Origin: an uncultured Lachnospiraceae bacterium
Lineage (GTDB): Bacteria; Bacillota; Clostridia; Lachnospirales; Lachnospiraceae
Assembly: GCA_900550475.1 (NCBI GenBank)
Contig: URSA01000002.1
Span: 62,001-126,000, forward strand
DNA: 64,000 nucleotides
Reading direction: 5' to 3'
Each line of letters starts with the position of its first letter. Within the stretch, counting starts at the first letter, position 1. The notes under the pieces were generated by a model. That model was not told where the DNA came from and did no database searches. It was given only the letters and a program-made list of their open reading frames with translations. This document shows, one piece after another, positions 35,169-42,534 of this stretch. Made by a program: the position numbers and the translations under genes.

Positions 35169-37043
35169 ATGGGGGCAATAGTAAACGTCGTGGTGGATGC
35201 ACTGTTATGGCTGATCAACATCTGCTATGCGGTTTGTAAAAATTACTGGATCGCCATTCTGGCATTTACCTTTCTGACAAAGGTGATCTTGCTGCCTTTG
35301 TCGGTCTGGGTGCAGAAAAATTCTATAAAGACTGTGCGTATGCAGCCTGAGATGAACCACATCAAGGCTGCCTATTGCGGCAATCAGGAGATGATTTCGG
35401 AGGAGCAGTATAAGCTGTTCAAGAGGGAGAAATACAGTCCGTTTGCCGATCTGATTCCGCTGTTTGTGCAGCTCGCCCTGTTGATGGGTGTTGTGGAGGC
35501 TGTAAAGCGCGGTACGCCGCTGACAACAGTGCCGATGGAGGCGATGGGGGTATCCCTGGTCGTTCCTCTTGCTGCGGCACTGTCTGCTTTTTTTATGTGC
35601 TATGTGCAGAACAGAAGCAATGTGCTGCAGGCAGAACAGGGGAAACTCAACAAGTACGGCACCATGGCATTTTCCGTGGCACTGTCCCTGTATCTGGGAT
35701 TTTTTGTATCGGTGGGCGTTGGCTTTTATTGGATCTGCAGCAACGTGCTTTCCGTTTTGCAGCTTTTGCTTCTGAATGTGTGGATCAATCCCAAGAATTA
35801 CATTGATTATGAGGCACTGGAAAAGAGTAAGGAGGAATTGCAGCAGGCGAAGGCATTCCTTGCTCCCAAAAAGAAAGAGGACCGGAACAATCCCTATCGG
35901 AAAAAGGAAAAGGCGGATTACAAGCGTTTTCTGGACGCTCCTCACAAGAAGATCGTTTTTTATTCGGAGAAGAACGGTTTTTATAAATATTATAAGAACA
36001 TCATTGAGGAGCTGATCCGCAGAACCAATATTGTCATCCACTATATCACCAGCGATCCCGAGGATGAAGTTTTTGCAATGGAAAGCGGGCAGTTCAAGCC
36101 CTATTATATCGGCGAAAACCGTATGATTGTTCTTATGATGAAAATGGAGACGGATGTCATGGTCATGACCACGCCGGATCTGGAGAATTTTCAGCTGAAA
36201 CGGTCTTACGTTAAGAAAGATATTGAGTATATTTATGTTCCCCATGATGTAAACAGCTCTAATCTCACGTTCCATAAAAACGCACTGGATCATTTTGACA
36301 CTATCTTCGTATCCGGACCCAAGAACAGAGCCGAGATCGAGGAGCGCGAGGAGAAGGAAGGCCTGCCCAAAAAGAAGCTGGTGGACTGGGGCTCCGGCGT
36401 AATCGACAATATGACTGCGGCTTACAAGGAGATGAAGAGAGACGGAGGAGCGCAGCCGGAAAAGAAAACCGTATTGATCGCGCCGTCCTGGCAGAAGGAT
36501 AATATCATGGATTCCTGTATTGAGAAGATACTGGATGAACTTAAGGAATCGGATTATCATGTGATCGTTCGCCCGCATCCCCAGTATGTCCGTCATTTTG
36601 AAGCCAAGGTGGATCTTCTGAAGGCAAAATATGAGAAGTACGGCATGGAGGTACAGAAGGACTTTTCCTCCAACCGCACGGTATATATGGCGGATCTTCT
36701 TGTAACCGACTGGTCAAGTATTGCATTTGAGTACGCATTTTCCACCTTAAAGCCGGTGCTGTTTGTGAATACGCCCATGAAGGTAGTGAACCCGGATTAT
36801 CGGGAGCTTGCTACGGTTCCCATTGATATAGAACTCAGAGACAAGGTGGGAATCTCGGTGGAGCCCGGTAAACTGGATCAGGTCCGTGCCGCCGTGGATG
36901 AGCTATTGTATGACAATCGCTTTTCTCCGGAGGCGATCAGACAGTTGAAAGAGGCTTATATTTATAACTGCGGCGAGAGCGGAAAGATCGGAGCCAAATA
37001 TATGATCGGAAGCCTGCTGGAGAAATCCGGAAAAGAGAAGTGA
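35169..37043 (+). CDS. Fusion of a YidC-like membrane domain and a TagB/TagF-like transferase
   Basis: This 624-residue protein is a fusion. Residues about 1-210 look like the YidC/Oxa1 insertase core: FLTKVILLPLSVWVQKNSIK, QPEMNHIKAAY, FADLIPLFVQLALLMGVVEA and a last helix GFYWICSNVLSVLQ. Lys38 replaces the usual groove arginine. After a charged linker, residues about 258-620 resemble CDP-glycerol glycerophosphotransferases, with APSW (438-441), RPHPQY (468-473) and TDWSSIAFEYA (513-523). The first TagF motif is altered to PHDVNSS. It directly precedes the aminoethylphosphonate genes, so CMP-aminoethylphosphonate is a likely donor. The SD (35153-35157) is 11 bases away. Confidence 0.85.
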   Translation: MGAIVNVVVDALLWLINICYAVCKNYWIAILAFTFLTKVILLPLSVWVQKNSIKTVRMQPEMNHIKAAYCGNQEMISEEQYKLFKREKYSPFADLIPLFVQLALLMGVVEAVKRGTPLTTVPMEAMGVSLVVPLAAALSAFFMCYVQNRSNVLQAEQGKLNKYGTMAFSVALSLYLGFFVSVGVGFYWICSNVLSVLQLLLLNVWINPKNYIDYEALEKSKEELQQAKAFLAPKKKEDRNNPYRKKEKADYKRFLDAPHKKIVFYSEKNGFYKYYKNIIEELIRRTNIVIHYITSDPEDEVFAMESGQFKPYYIGENRMIVLMMKMETDVMVMTTPDLENFQLKRSYVKKDIEYIYVPHDVNSSNLTFHKNALDHFDTIFVSGPKNRAEIEEREEKEGLPKKKLVDWGSGVIDNMTAAYKEMKRDGGAQPEKKTVLIAPSWQKDNIMDSCIEKILDELKESDYHVIVRPHPQYVRHFEAKVDLLKAKYEKYGMEVQKDFSSNRTVYMADLLVTDWSSIAFEYAFSTLKPVLFVNTPMKVVNPDYRELATVPIDIELRDKVGISVEPGKLDQVRAAVDELLYDNRFSPEAIRQLKEAYIYNCGESGKIGAKYMIGSLLEKSGKEK

Positions 37044-37051
37044 GGATAGCG

Positions 37052-38176
37052 ATGAAGAGAAACGTATTGTTGAATCCGGGACCGGCAACCACCACGGATA
37101 CAGTGAAAATGGCGCAGGTGGTACCGGATATCTGTCCCAGGGAAAAAGAATTTGTAGCGATTATGCGGGAGCTGGAGGAGGGACTTTTGAAGATTGTCCA
37201 TGCCGATCCGGCAGAGTTTGCCGCGGTGCTTTTTTGCGGTTCGGGAACAATCAATATCGATATATGCTTAAACTCCCTTTTGCCGCAGGATAAGAAGGCG
37301 CTCATTATCAATAACGGTGCATACAGCAGCAGGGCTGCGGAGGTCTGCGAATATTACGGACTGCCTCATATTAACCTGAAACTGCCCATCAACGAACAGC
37401 CCGATCTTGAAAAAATCAGACAGGTACTCTGCGAGAATACAGACATCGCACTGGTTTATATAACACACCATGAAACAGGAACGGGGCTTTTAAACCCCAT
37501 CAGGGAAATCGGGGCACTGGCACACGAACATGGCGCGATTCTGGTGACGGATACTACTTCCACCTACGCCATGCGTCCGATTGATATGGAGGCGGATCAT
37601 GTGGATTTCTGTATGGCATCCGCACAGAAGGGCATCATGGCAATGACAGGATTGTCATTTATTGTGGGCAGGAGATCTGTGATAGAGGCTTCCGCCGGAT
37701 ATCCCAGAAGATCCTACTACTGCAATCTGTATATGCAGTACGATTATTTTAAGGAGCACGGGGAGATGCATTTTACACCTCCGGTTCAGGTGATCTATGC
37801 GGCCAGACAGGCGTTGAAGGAATATTTTGCGGAAGGCGAGACGGAGAAGTGGGCACGTCATACCCGGGTTTACCGCGCACTGCGCGACGGGCTCACGGAA
37901 TTGGGCTTCCGTATCTATATCCCGGATGAACAGAGTGCAGGACTGGTGGTTGCAGCGCTTTATCCCGACGATCCCACATGGGATTTTGAAAGGGTACATG
38001 ATTTCTGCTACGAAAGAGGCTTTACCATCTATCCGGGAAAAGTGGAAAAGAAGGGGATGTTCCGGCTGTGTGCGTTGGGCGCTATTGACACGGCGGATAT
38101 AGAAGCCTTTTTCAAGGTTTTCAGGGAAGCGCTGGGGACTTTGCAGATAGCGGTTCCGGTACATTACGCAGATTGA
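37052..38176 (+). CDS. phnW: 2-aminoethylphosphonate:pyruvate-type transaminase
   Basis: This 374-residue PLP enzyme interconverts phosphonoacetaldehyde and 2-aminoethylphosphonate (AEP). In a biosynthetic setting it aminates the aldehyde. It opens LLNPGPATTTDTVKMA and has the PhnW-like HHETGTGLLNPI block. The PLP-binding lysine is predicted at residue 193 in SAQKGIMAM. I chose the ATG at 37052 with GAGGAT at 37042-37047. It sits between the TagF-like fusion and pepM, and together with the next three genes supplies activated AEP. Confidence 0.88.
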   Translation: MKRNVLLNPGPATTTDTVKMAQVVPDICPREKEFVAIMRELEEGLLKIVHADPAEFAAVLFCGSGTINIDICLNSLLPQDKKALIINNGAYSSRAAEVCEYYGLPHINLKLPINEQPDLEKIRQVLCENTDIALVYITHHETGTGLLNPIREIGALAHEHGAILVTDTTSTYAMRPIDMEADHVDFCMASAQKGIMAMTGLSFIVGRRSVIEASAGYPRRSYYCNLYMQYDYFKEHGEMHFTPPVQVIYAARQALKEYFAEGETEKWARHTRVYRALRDGLTELGFRIYIPDEQSAGLVVAALYPDDPTWDFERVHDFCYERGFTIYPGKVEKKGMFRLCALGAIDTADIEAFFKVFREALGTLQIAVPVHYAD

Positions 38177-38191
38177 GAGGAAAGTAGAGAA

Positions 38192-39487
38192 ATGGCGAAG
38201 GTATATACCTGTTTCTGCACGGATGTGATTCATGAGGGACATCTGAATATCCTGCGGGAAGCGGCAAAATACGGCGAAGTATATGTAGGCATCCTGACAG
38301 ACAGGGCAATGGTCTGTTTTAACCGCTTTCCCACGCTCTCCTTTGAGGAGAGAATGGAAATTGTGAAGAATACCGGACTTGCGGATCATGTGGTGGCGCA
38401 GGATGAGATTCTGTATGACAAGGTATTCGAGACGATAAAACCGGATTATGTTGTGCACGGCGACAACTGGAAAGAGGGGCCGGAGCGCATGATCCGCGGG
38501 AATGTGGTCGACAATCTGAAACGTTACGGCGGTGAACTGATAGAGGTTCCCTATACCTACAACGAGACGGTGAAAAAGATCGACGCCCGCATGAAGGAGA
38601 AGCTTGCCATGCCGGAGTACAGACGCAGACGGCTGCGCCAGCTGCTGGAACTGCGCCCCATTGTGAAGGCGCTTGAAGTGCATTCCGGTCTTACGGGGCT
38701 GATCGCGGAGAAAACCATTGTGGAGAGCAACGGCAGTCTGGATCAGTTTGATGCGATGTGGATCTCCAGTCTTTGCGATTCCACGGCAAAGGGAAAGCCG
38801 GATATCGAGCTGGTGGACATGTCCTCCCGTCTGCGCACGATCGACGATGTGATGGAAGTGACCACAAAGCCGATTATTTTGGACGGAGATACCGGAGGAC
38901 TGACGGAGCATTTTGTATACAATGTCAGGACATTGGAGCGCATGGGTGTTTCGGCGGTTATCATAGAGGATAAAACGGGTCTGAAGAAGAATTCCCTGTT
39001 TGGTACGGAGGTCGAGCAGACCCAGGACAGCATCGAAAACTTTACGGAGAAGATCCGCGCCGGAAAACAGGCGCTGCGGACGGATGCCTTCATGATCATT
39101 GCCAGAATCGAGAGCCTGATTCTGGAGCGCGGAATGGAGGATGCACTGGAGCGCGCTTTTGCTTATGTGGAGGCGGGAGCGGACGGCATCATGATACATT
39201 CCCGGAAAAAATCACCGGACGAGATTCTGGAGTTTTGCAGAAAGTTCCGTGACAAGGATCAAAAGACACCGATTGTGGTGGTTCCCACTTCCTTCAACAG
39301 TATAACGGAGGAGGAGCTTGCTGCCGCAGGCGTAAACATTGTGATCTATGCCAATCAGCTGACGAGGAGCGCTTTCCCTGCCATGCAGAGTACCGCGGTG
39401 GACATTCTGAAAAATCACCGCGCGCTGGAGGTGGATGAGCGTCTGATGCCGATCAAGGAAATCATCACGCTGATTGATGAACTGTAA
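38192..39487 (+). CDS. pepM: Phosphoenolpyruvate mutase with N-terminal cytidylyltransferase-like domain
   Basis: PepM makes the carbon-phosphorus bond by rearranging phosphoenolpyruvate to phosphonopyruvate. In this 431-residue protein, residues about 150-431 are the isocitrate-lyase-fold mutase. They have the diagnostic EDK at 259-261 followed by Asn267-Ser268 and the metal region DGDTGG at 231-236. Residues 1-130 form a nucleotidyltransferase domain with HEGH at 14-17. Its C-terminal signature is PYTYNETVK in place of the ISTT motif of glycerol-3-phosphate cytidylyltransferases. This fusion is known in databases, but the job of the extra domain is unclear. Confidence 0.93.
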   Translation: MAKVYTCFCTDVIHEGHLNILREAAKYGEVYVGILTDRAMVCFNRFPTLSFEERMEIVKNTGLADHVVAQDEILYDKVFETIKPDYVVHGDNWKEGPERMIRGNVVDNLKRYGGELIEVPYTYNETVKKIDARMKEKLAMPEYRRRRLRQLLELRPIVKALEVHSGLTGLIAEKTIVESNGSLDQFDAMWISSLCDSTAKGKPDIELVDMSSRLRTIDDVMEVTTKPIILDGDTGGLTEHFVYNVRTLERMGVSAVIIEDKTGLKKNSLFGTEVEQTQDSIENFTEKIRAGKQALRTDAFMIIARIESLILERGMEDALERAFAYVEAGADGIMIHSRKKSPDEILEFCRKFRDKDQKTPIVVVPTSFNSITEEELAAAGVNIVIYANQLTRSAFPAMQSTAVDILKNHRALEVDERLMPIKEIITLIDEL

Positions 39488-39499
39488 CGGGGAGAGACT

Positions 39500-40186
39500 A
39501 TGGAAAAAGCAATTTTGATGGCAGCGGGACTTGGAACCCGGATGCGTCCTCTGACGGAGACAAAGCCGAAGCCGCTGATTCCGGTACATGGGAGACCCAT
39601 GATCGAGACGGTGATTGAAGGACTGCTTGACAGACCCGTGGAGGAAATTTTTGTGGTGACGGGATATCTGGGAGAACAGTTTGCCTATCTGTGCGAGAAA
39701 TATCCCAAGGTGAGACTGATCCGCAATCCGGATTACCTGACCAAGAACAATATCTCGTCCATATATGCGGCAAGAGAGGTTTTACAGCAGGGTGACTGCT
39801 TCATCTGTGAGTCGGATCTCTATATTGCGGATCCGTCCATCTTTAAGAAGGAGCTTGCCGGATCCTGTTATTACGGCCGTATGACGGCGGGATATTCTGC
39901 CGACTGGGTGTTCGAGACCGAAGGCGGAAGGATTGTCCGTGTGGGAAAAGGCGGCACTGATGTTTACAATATGGTCGGAGTTGCATATTTCAAGGAGAAA
40001 GATGCCCGGCTTTTGAGCAGGCTGATCACGGAGGCCTGTGACGGTGAAGGGTGTGACCAGCTGTTTTGGGATGATGTGGTCGACCGGAATCTGAATCTGC
40101 TCGATTTGTATGTGGAACCGGTTGAAGATGGGCAGCTGGTGGAGATCGACACCGTGAAAGAATTGGAGAGGATCAATGAAGGCTGA
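39500..40186 (+). CDS. pntC: 2-aminoethylphosphonate cytidylyltransferase (PntC/LicC-like)
   Basis: This 228-residue nucleotidyltransferase has the signature AAGLGTRMRPLTETKPKPL. It also has the NNISSIY motif typical of LicC-type phosphocholine and PntC-type AEP cytidylyltransferases. The metal-binding ESDLYI lies near residue 110. In a phosphonate operon, activation of AEP to CMP-AEP is the likeliest reaction. Phosphocholine activation is an alternative, but no choline genes are nearby. It overlaps the decarboxylase gene by 11 bases. Confidence 0.82.
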   Translation: MEKAILMAAGLGTRMRPLTETKPKPLIPVHGRPMIETVIEGLLDRPVEEIFVVTGYLGEQFAYLCEKYPKVRLIRNPDYLTKNNISSIYAAREVLQQGDCFICESDLYIADPSIFKKELAGSCYYGRMTAGYSADWVFETEGGRIVRVGKGGTDVYNMVGVAYFKEKDARLLSRLITEACDGEGCDQLFWDDVVDRNLNLLDLYVEPVEDGQLVEIDTVKELERINEG

Positions 40187-41297
40187 AAATTTTTTGACAG
40201 CAATGGAGAAACTGGGAATAGAGACCATTACGGGAGTGCCGGATTCTACCCTGAAGGCATTTTGCGACGGATTGCAGCTGCATAAAGGCAGTCTGAGGCA
40301 TTATGTTCCTGCCAATGAGGGAGCTGCGGTGGGAATTGCAGTGGGTAGTTTTCTGGCATCCGGCAGACCGGCATGCGTATATATGCAAAATTCCGGTATA
40401 GGCAATGCGGTCAACCCGATTGCATCACTGGCAAACAGGGATGTGTATGGGATTCCCATGCTTTTTGTGGTCGGATGGAGAGGTGAGCCGGGGGTAAAGG
40501 ATGAACCCCAGCATGCATTTCAGGGAAAGATTACCTGCTCGCTGTTTGAAACCCTCACCATCCCCTATACGGTAATCGACTGCAACACCACCGAAAAAGA
40601 GATGGACGCCATATGGAAGAAAGCCAAAGAGACGCTGGAAAACAATGAACAGTATGCGATCATTGTAAAAAAAGGCACCTTCGAGCAGGGCGAAGCGTTC
40701 CGGTGGCAGAACGGCAACACGTTGGTGCGGGAGCAGGCGTTGGGCGAGCTGGTAAAAGCATTGCCGGAGAGCGTCTGCATGGTGTCCACAACGGGAAAGA
40801 TTTCAAGAGAACTTTACGAACAGTGCAACCGGATTAGGGGCAACCACGATTCTCTGTTTATGACAGTGGGCGGAATGGGGCATGCATCCATGATCGCATT
40901 CGGCATCGCACAGAACCGGAAGGATAAAAAAGTGGTTTGCGTGGATGGGGACGGCGCTGCCCTGATGCATATGGGGGCACTGCCTTTTATTGCGGAACAG
41001 GCGCCGGATAATTTTTACCATATCATCATCAATAATCAGGCGCATGAGTCGGTGGGCGCAATGCCGACGGGATGCCGGCATGTGGATTTTGCGGAACTTG
41101 CCAAGGCGGCGGGGTATGTATATGCGGGAAAGATAACGGATGCGGAAGGCATCAGACGCATCGGCGAAGAGGTGCGGAAGGAGTACGGCCCCAGACTCTA
41201 TGAAATACCGGTAACGCTGGAATCAAGGGCGGATCTTTGCAGACCGGCTGAAAAAGCGGTGGAGAACAAACAAAAGTTTATGGAGTGGCTGGCATAA
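40176..41297 (+). CDS. aepY: Phosphonopyruvate decarboxylase
   Basis: This thiamine-diphosphate enzyme converts phosphonopyruvate to phosphonoacetaldehyde, the irreversible step that drives phosphonate synthesis forward. The 373-residue protein has ETITGVPDSTLK at the start, the NEGAAVGIAVG glutamate loop for cofactor activation (about residues 47-57), and the ThDP motif beginning GDGAALMHMG near residue 258. The start codon lies inside the end of pntC. It completes a pepM, aepY, phnW, pntC set. Confidence 0.93.
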   Translation: MKAENFLTAMEKLGIETITGVPDSTLKAFCDGLQLHKGSLRHYVPANEGAAVGIAVGSFLASGRPACVYMQNSGIGNAVNPIASLANRDVYGIPMLFVVGWRGEPGVKDEPQHAFQGKITCSLFETLTIPYTVIDCNTTEKEMDAIWKKAKETLENNEQYAIIVKKGTFEQGEAFRWQNGNTLVREQALGELVKALPESVCMVSTTGKISRELYEQCNRIRGNHDSLFMTVGGMGHASMIAFGIAQNRKDKKVVCVDGDGAALMHMGALPFIAEQAPDNFYHIIINNQAHESVGAMPTGCRHVDFAELAKAAGYVYAGKITDAEGIRRIGEEVRKEYGPRLYEIPVTLESRADLCRPAEKAVENKQKFMEWLA

Positions 41298-41327
41298 CAA
41301 CCGGCATACGGAAAGGGTGGATGCAAA

Positions 41328-42521
41328 ATGGAAAAGCTGGCGATAAACGGTGGAACACCGGTCAGGGAGACAAAGCTGTTTTACGGACATCAGTATATTG
41401 ACGAGGCGGATATCCGGGCGGTGACGGAGGTCTTGAAGAGCGATTTTCTGACCTGCGGGCCCAAGATCGGGGAACTGGAGGAAAAACTTTGCCGACTGAC
41501 GGGGGCAAAATATGCGGTTGTGTGCAGCAACGGCACAGCGGCGCTTCACATTGCCTGTCAGGCAGCAGGCATCGGAGAAGGGGACGAACTGATCACAACG
41601 CCCATCACCTTTGCTGCCTCTGCAAACTGTGCGCTGTACTGCGGCGCGACGCCTGTGTTTGCCGACATAAACGAGGAGACCTACAATATAGACCCCGCTT
41701 CCGTAAAGGAAAAAATGACGGAGAGGACGAAGGCTGTGGTAGCGGTGGACTTTACCGGTCAGGCTGTGGAGCTGGACGAGCTTCTTGCCCTGTGCCATGA
41801 AAGAGGCGCGGTTCTCATTGAGGACGGCGCACATTCCATCGGGACGACCTACAAGGGGAGAGCGGTGGGCTCTGTTGCGGACATGACCACCTTCAGCTTT
41901 CATCCGGTCAAGACCGTAACCGGAGGAGAGGGCGGCGCTGTGCTGACCAACAGCGAGGCATACTACAAGAAACTGCTTCTCTACCGCGCACACGGCATCA
42001 CCAGAGATCCCGCACAACTGAAGCGGGAGTCCGACGGCCCTTGGTATTATGAGCAGATCGCTCTGGGCATGAATTATCGCATGACGGATATGCAGGCGGC
42101 ATTGATCATCAGTCAGCTTGACAAGATTGAGCGGTTTGGCAGGAGAAGAAAAGAGATTGTGGAAATGTATAACGAGGCGTTCTCGCAGATGCCGGAGCTG
42201 TTTGTGCAACGGGAAATCCCGGAATCCGATACCACAAGACATCTCTACATTTTAAGAATCAGACCGGAAAAGCTCACAATCGGAAGAAAGGAATTTTTTG
42301 ATTGCATGGCGGCAGAGAATATCTGCTGCAATGTGCATTACATTCCGGTGTACCGCCACCCCTATTATGAGGCGCTGGGGTATCCGCAGGGGCTTTGCCC
42401 CAAGGCGGAGAAATTGTATGAGGAGATTTTGAGCCTGCCGCTCTATTACTCCCTGACGGATGGTGATGTGCAGGATGTGATTCATGCAGTGAAGAAGATT
42501 GTAGAAAATTATCGAAAGTAA
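41328..42521 (+). CDS. pseC: UDP-4-amino-4,6-dideoxy-altrosamine transaminase
   Basis: PseC aminates the 4-keto-6-deoxy-altrose intermediate of pseudaminic acid synthesis. The 397-residue DegT-type PLP enzyme has LFYGHQYIDEADIRAV near the start, TTPITFAASANCALYCGA, and the PLP lysine at residue 195 in SFHPVKT. The pattern agrees well with Campylobacter PseC as I recall it. It sits 30 bases after the phosphonate genes and about 10 kb from pseF, pseI and pseG. The dehydratase PseB that makes its substrate is not seen in the window. Confidence 0.88.
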   Translation: MEKLAINGGTPVRETKLFYGHQYIDEADIRAVTEVLKSDFLTCGPKIGELEEKLCRLTGAKYAVVCSNGTAALHIACQAAGIGEGDELITTPITFAASANCALYCGATPVFADINEETYNIDPASVKEKMTERTKAVVAVDFTGQAVELDELLALCHERGAVLIEDGAHSIGTTYKGRAVGSVADMTTFSFHPVKTVTGGEGGAVLTNSEAYYKKLLLYRAHGITRDPAQLKRESDGPWYYEQIALGMNYRMTDMQAALIISQLDKIERFGRRRKEIVEMYNEAFSQMPELFVQREIPESDTTRHLYILRIRPEKLTIGRKEFFDCMAAENICCNVHYIPVYRHPYYEALGYPQGLCPKAEKLYEEILSLPLYYSLTDGDVQDVIHAVKKIVENYRK

Positions 42522-42534
42522 GGATTGTACTGGG

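Noticed and set aside
35169..35830. The YidC-like part considered as a normal membrane insertase.
   Set aside because: It is joined in frame to a TagF-like domain, its groove arginine is a lysine, and it lies among glycan genes rather than next to rpmH/rnpA/jag.
37655..39199. A 514-codon open frame on the - strand.
   Set aside because: It lies opposite phnW and pepM, both of which have clear family motifs and ribosome binding sites. Its translation is rich in His, Arg and Leu with no recognisable domain, as expected for an antisense shadow in GC-balanced coding DNA.
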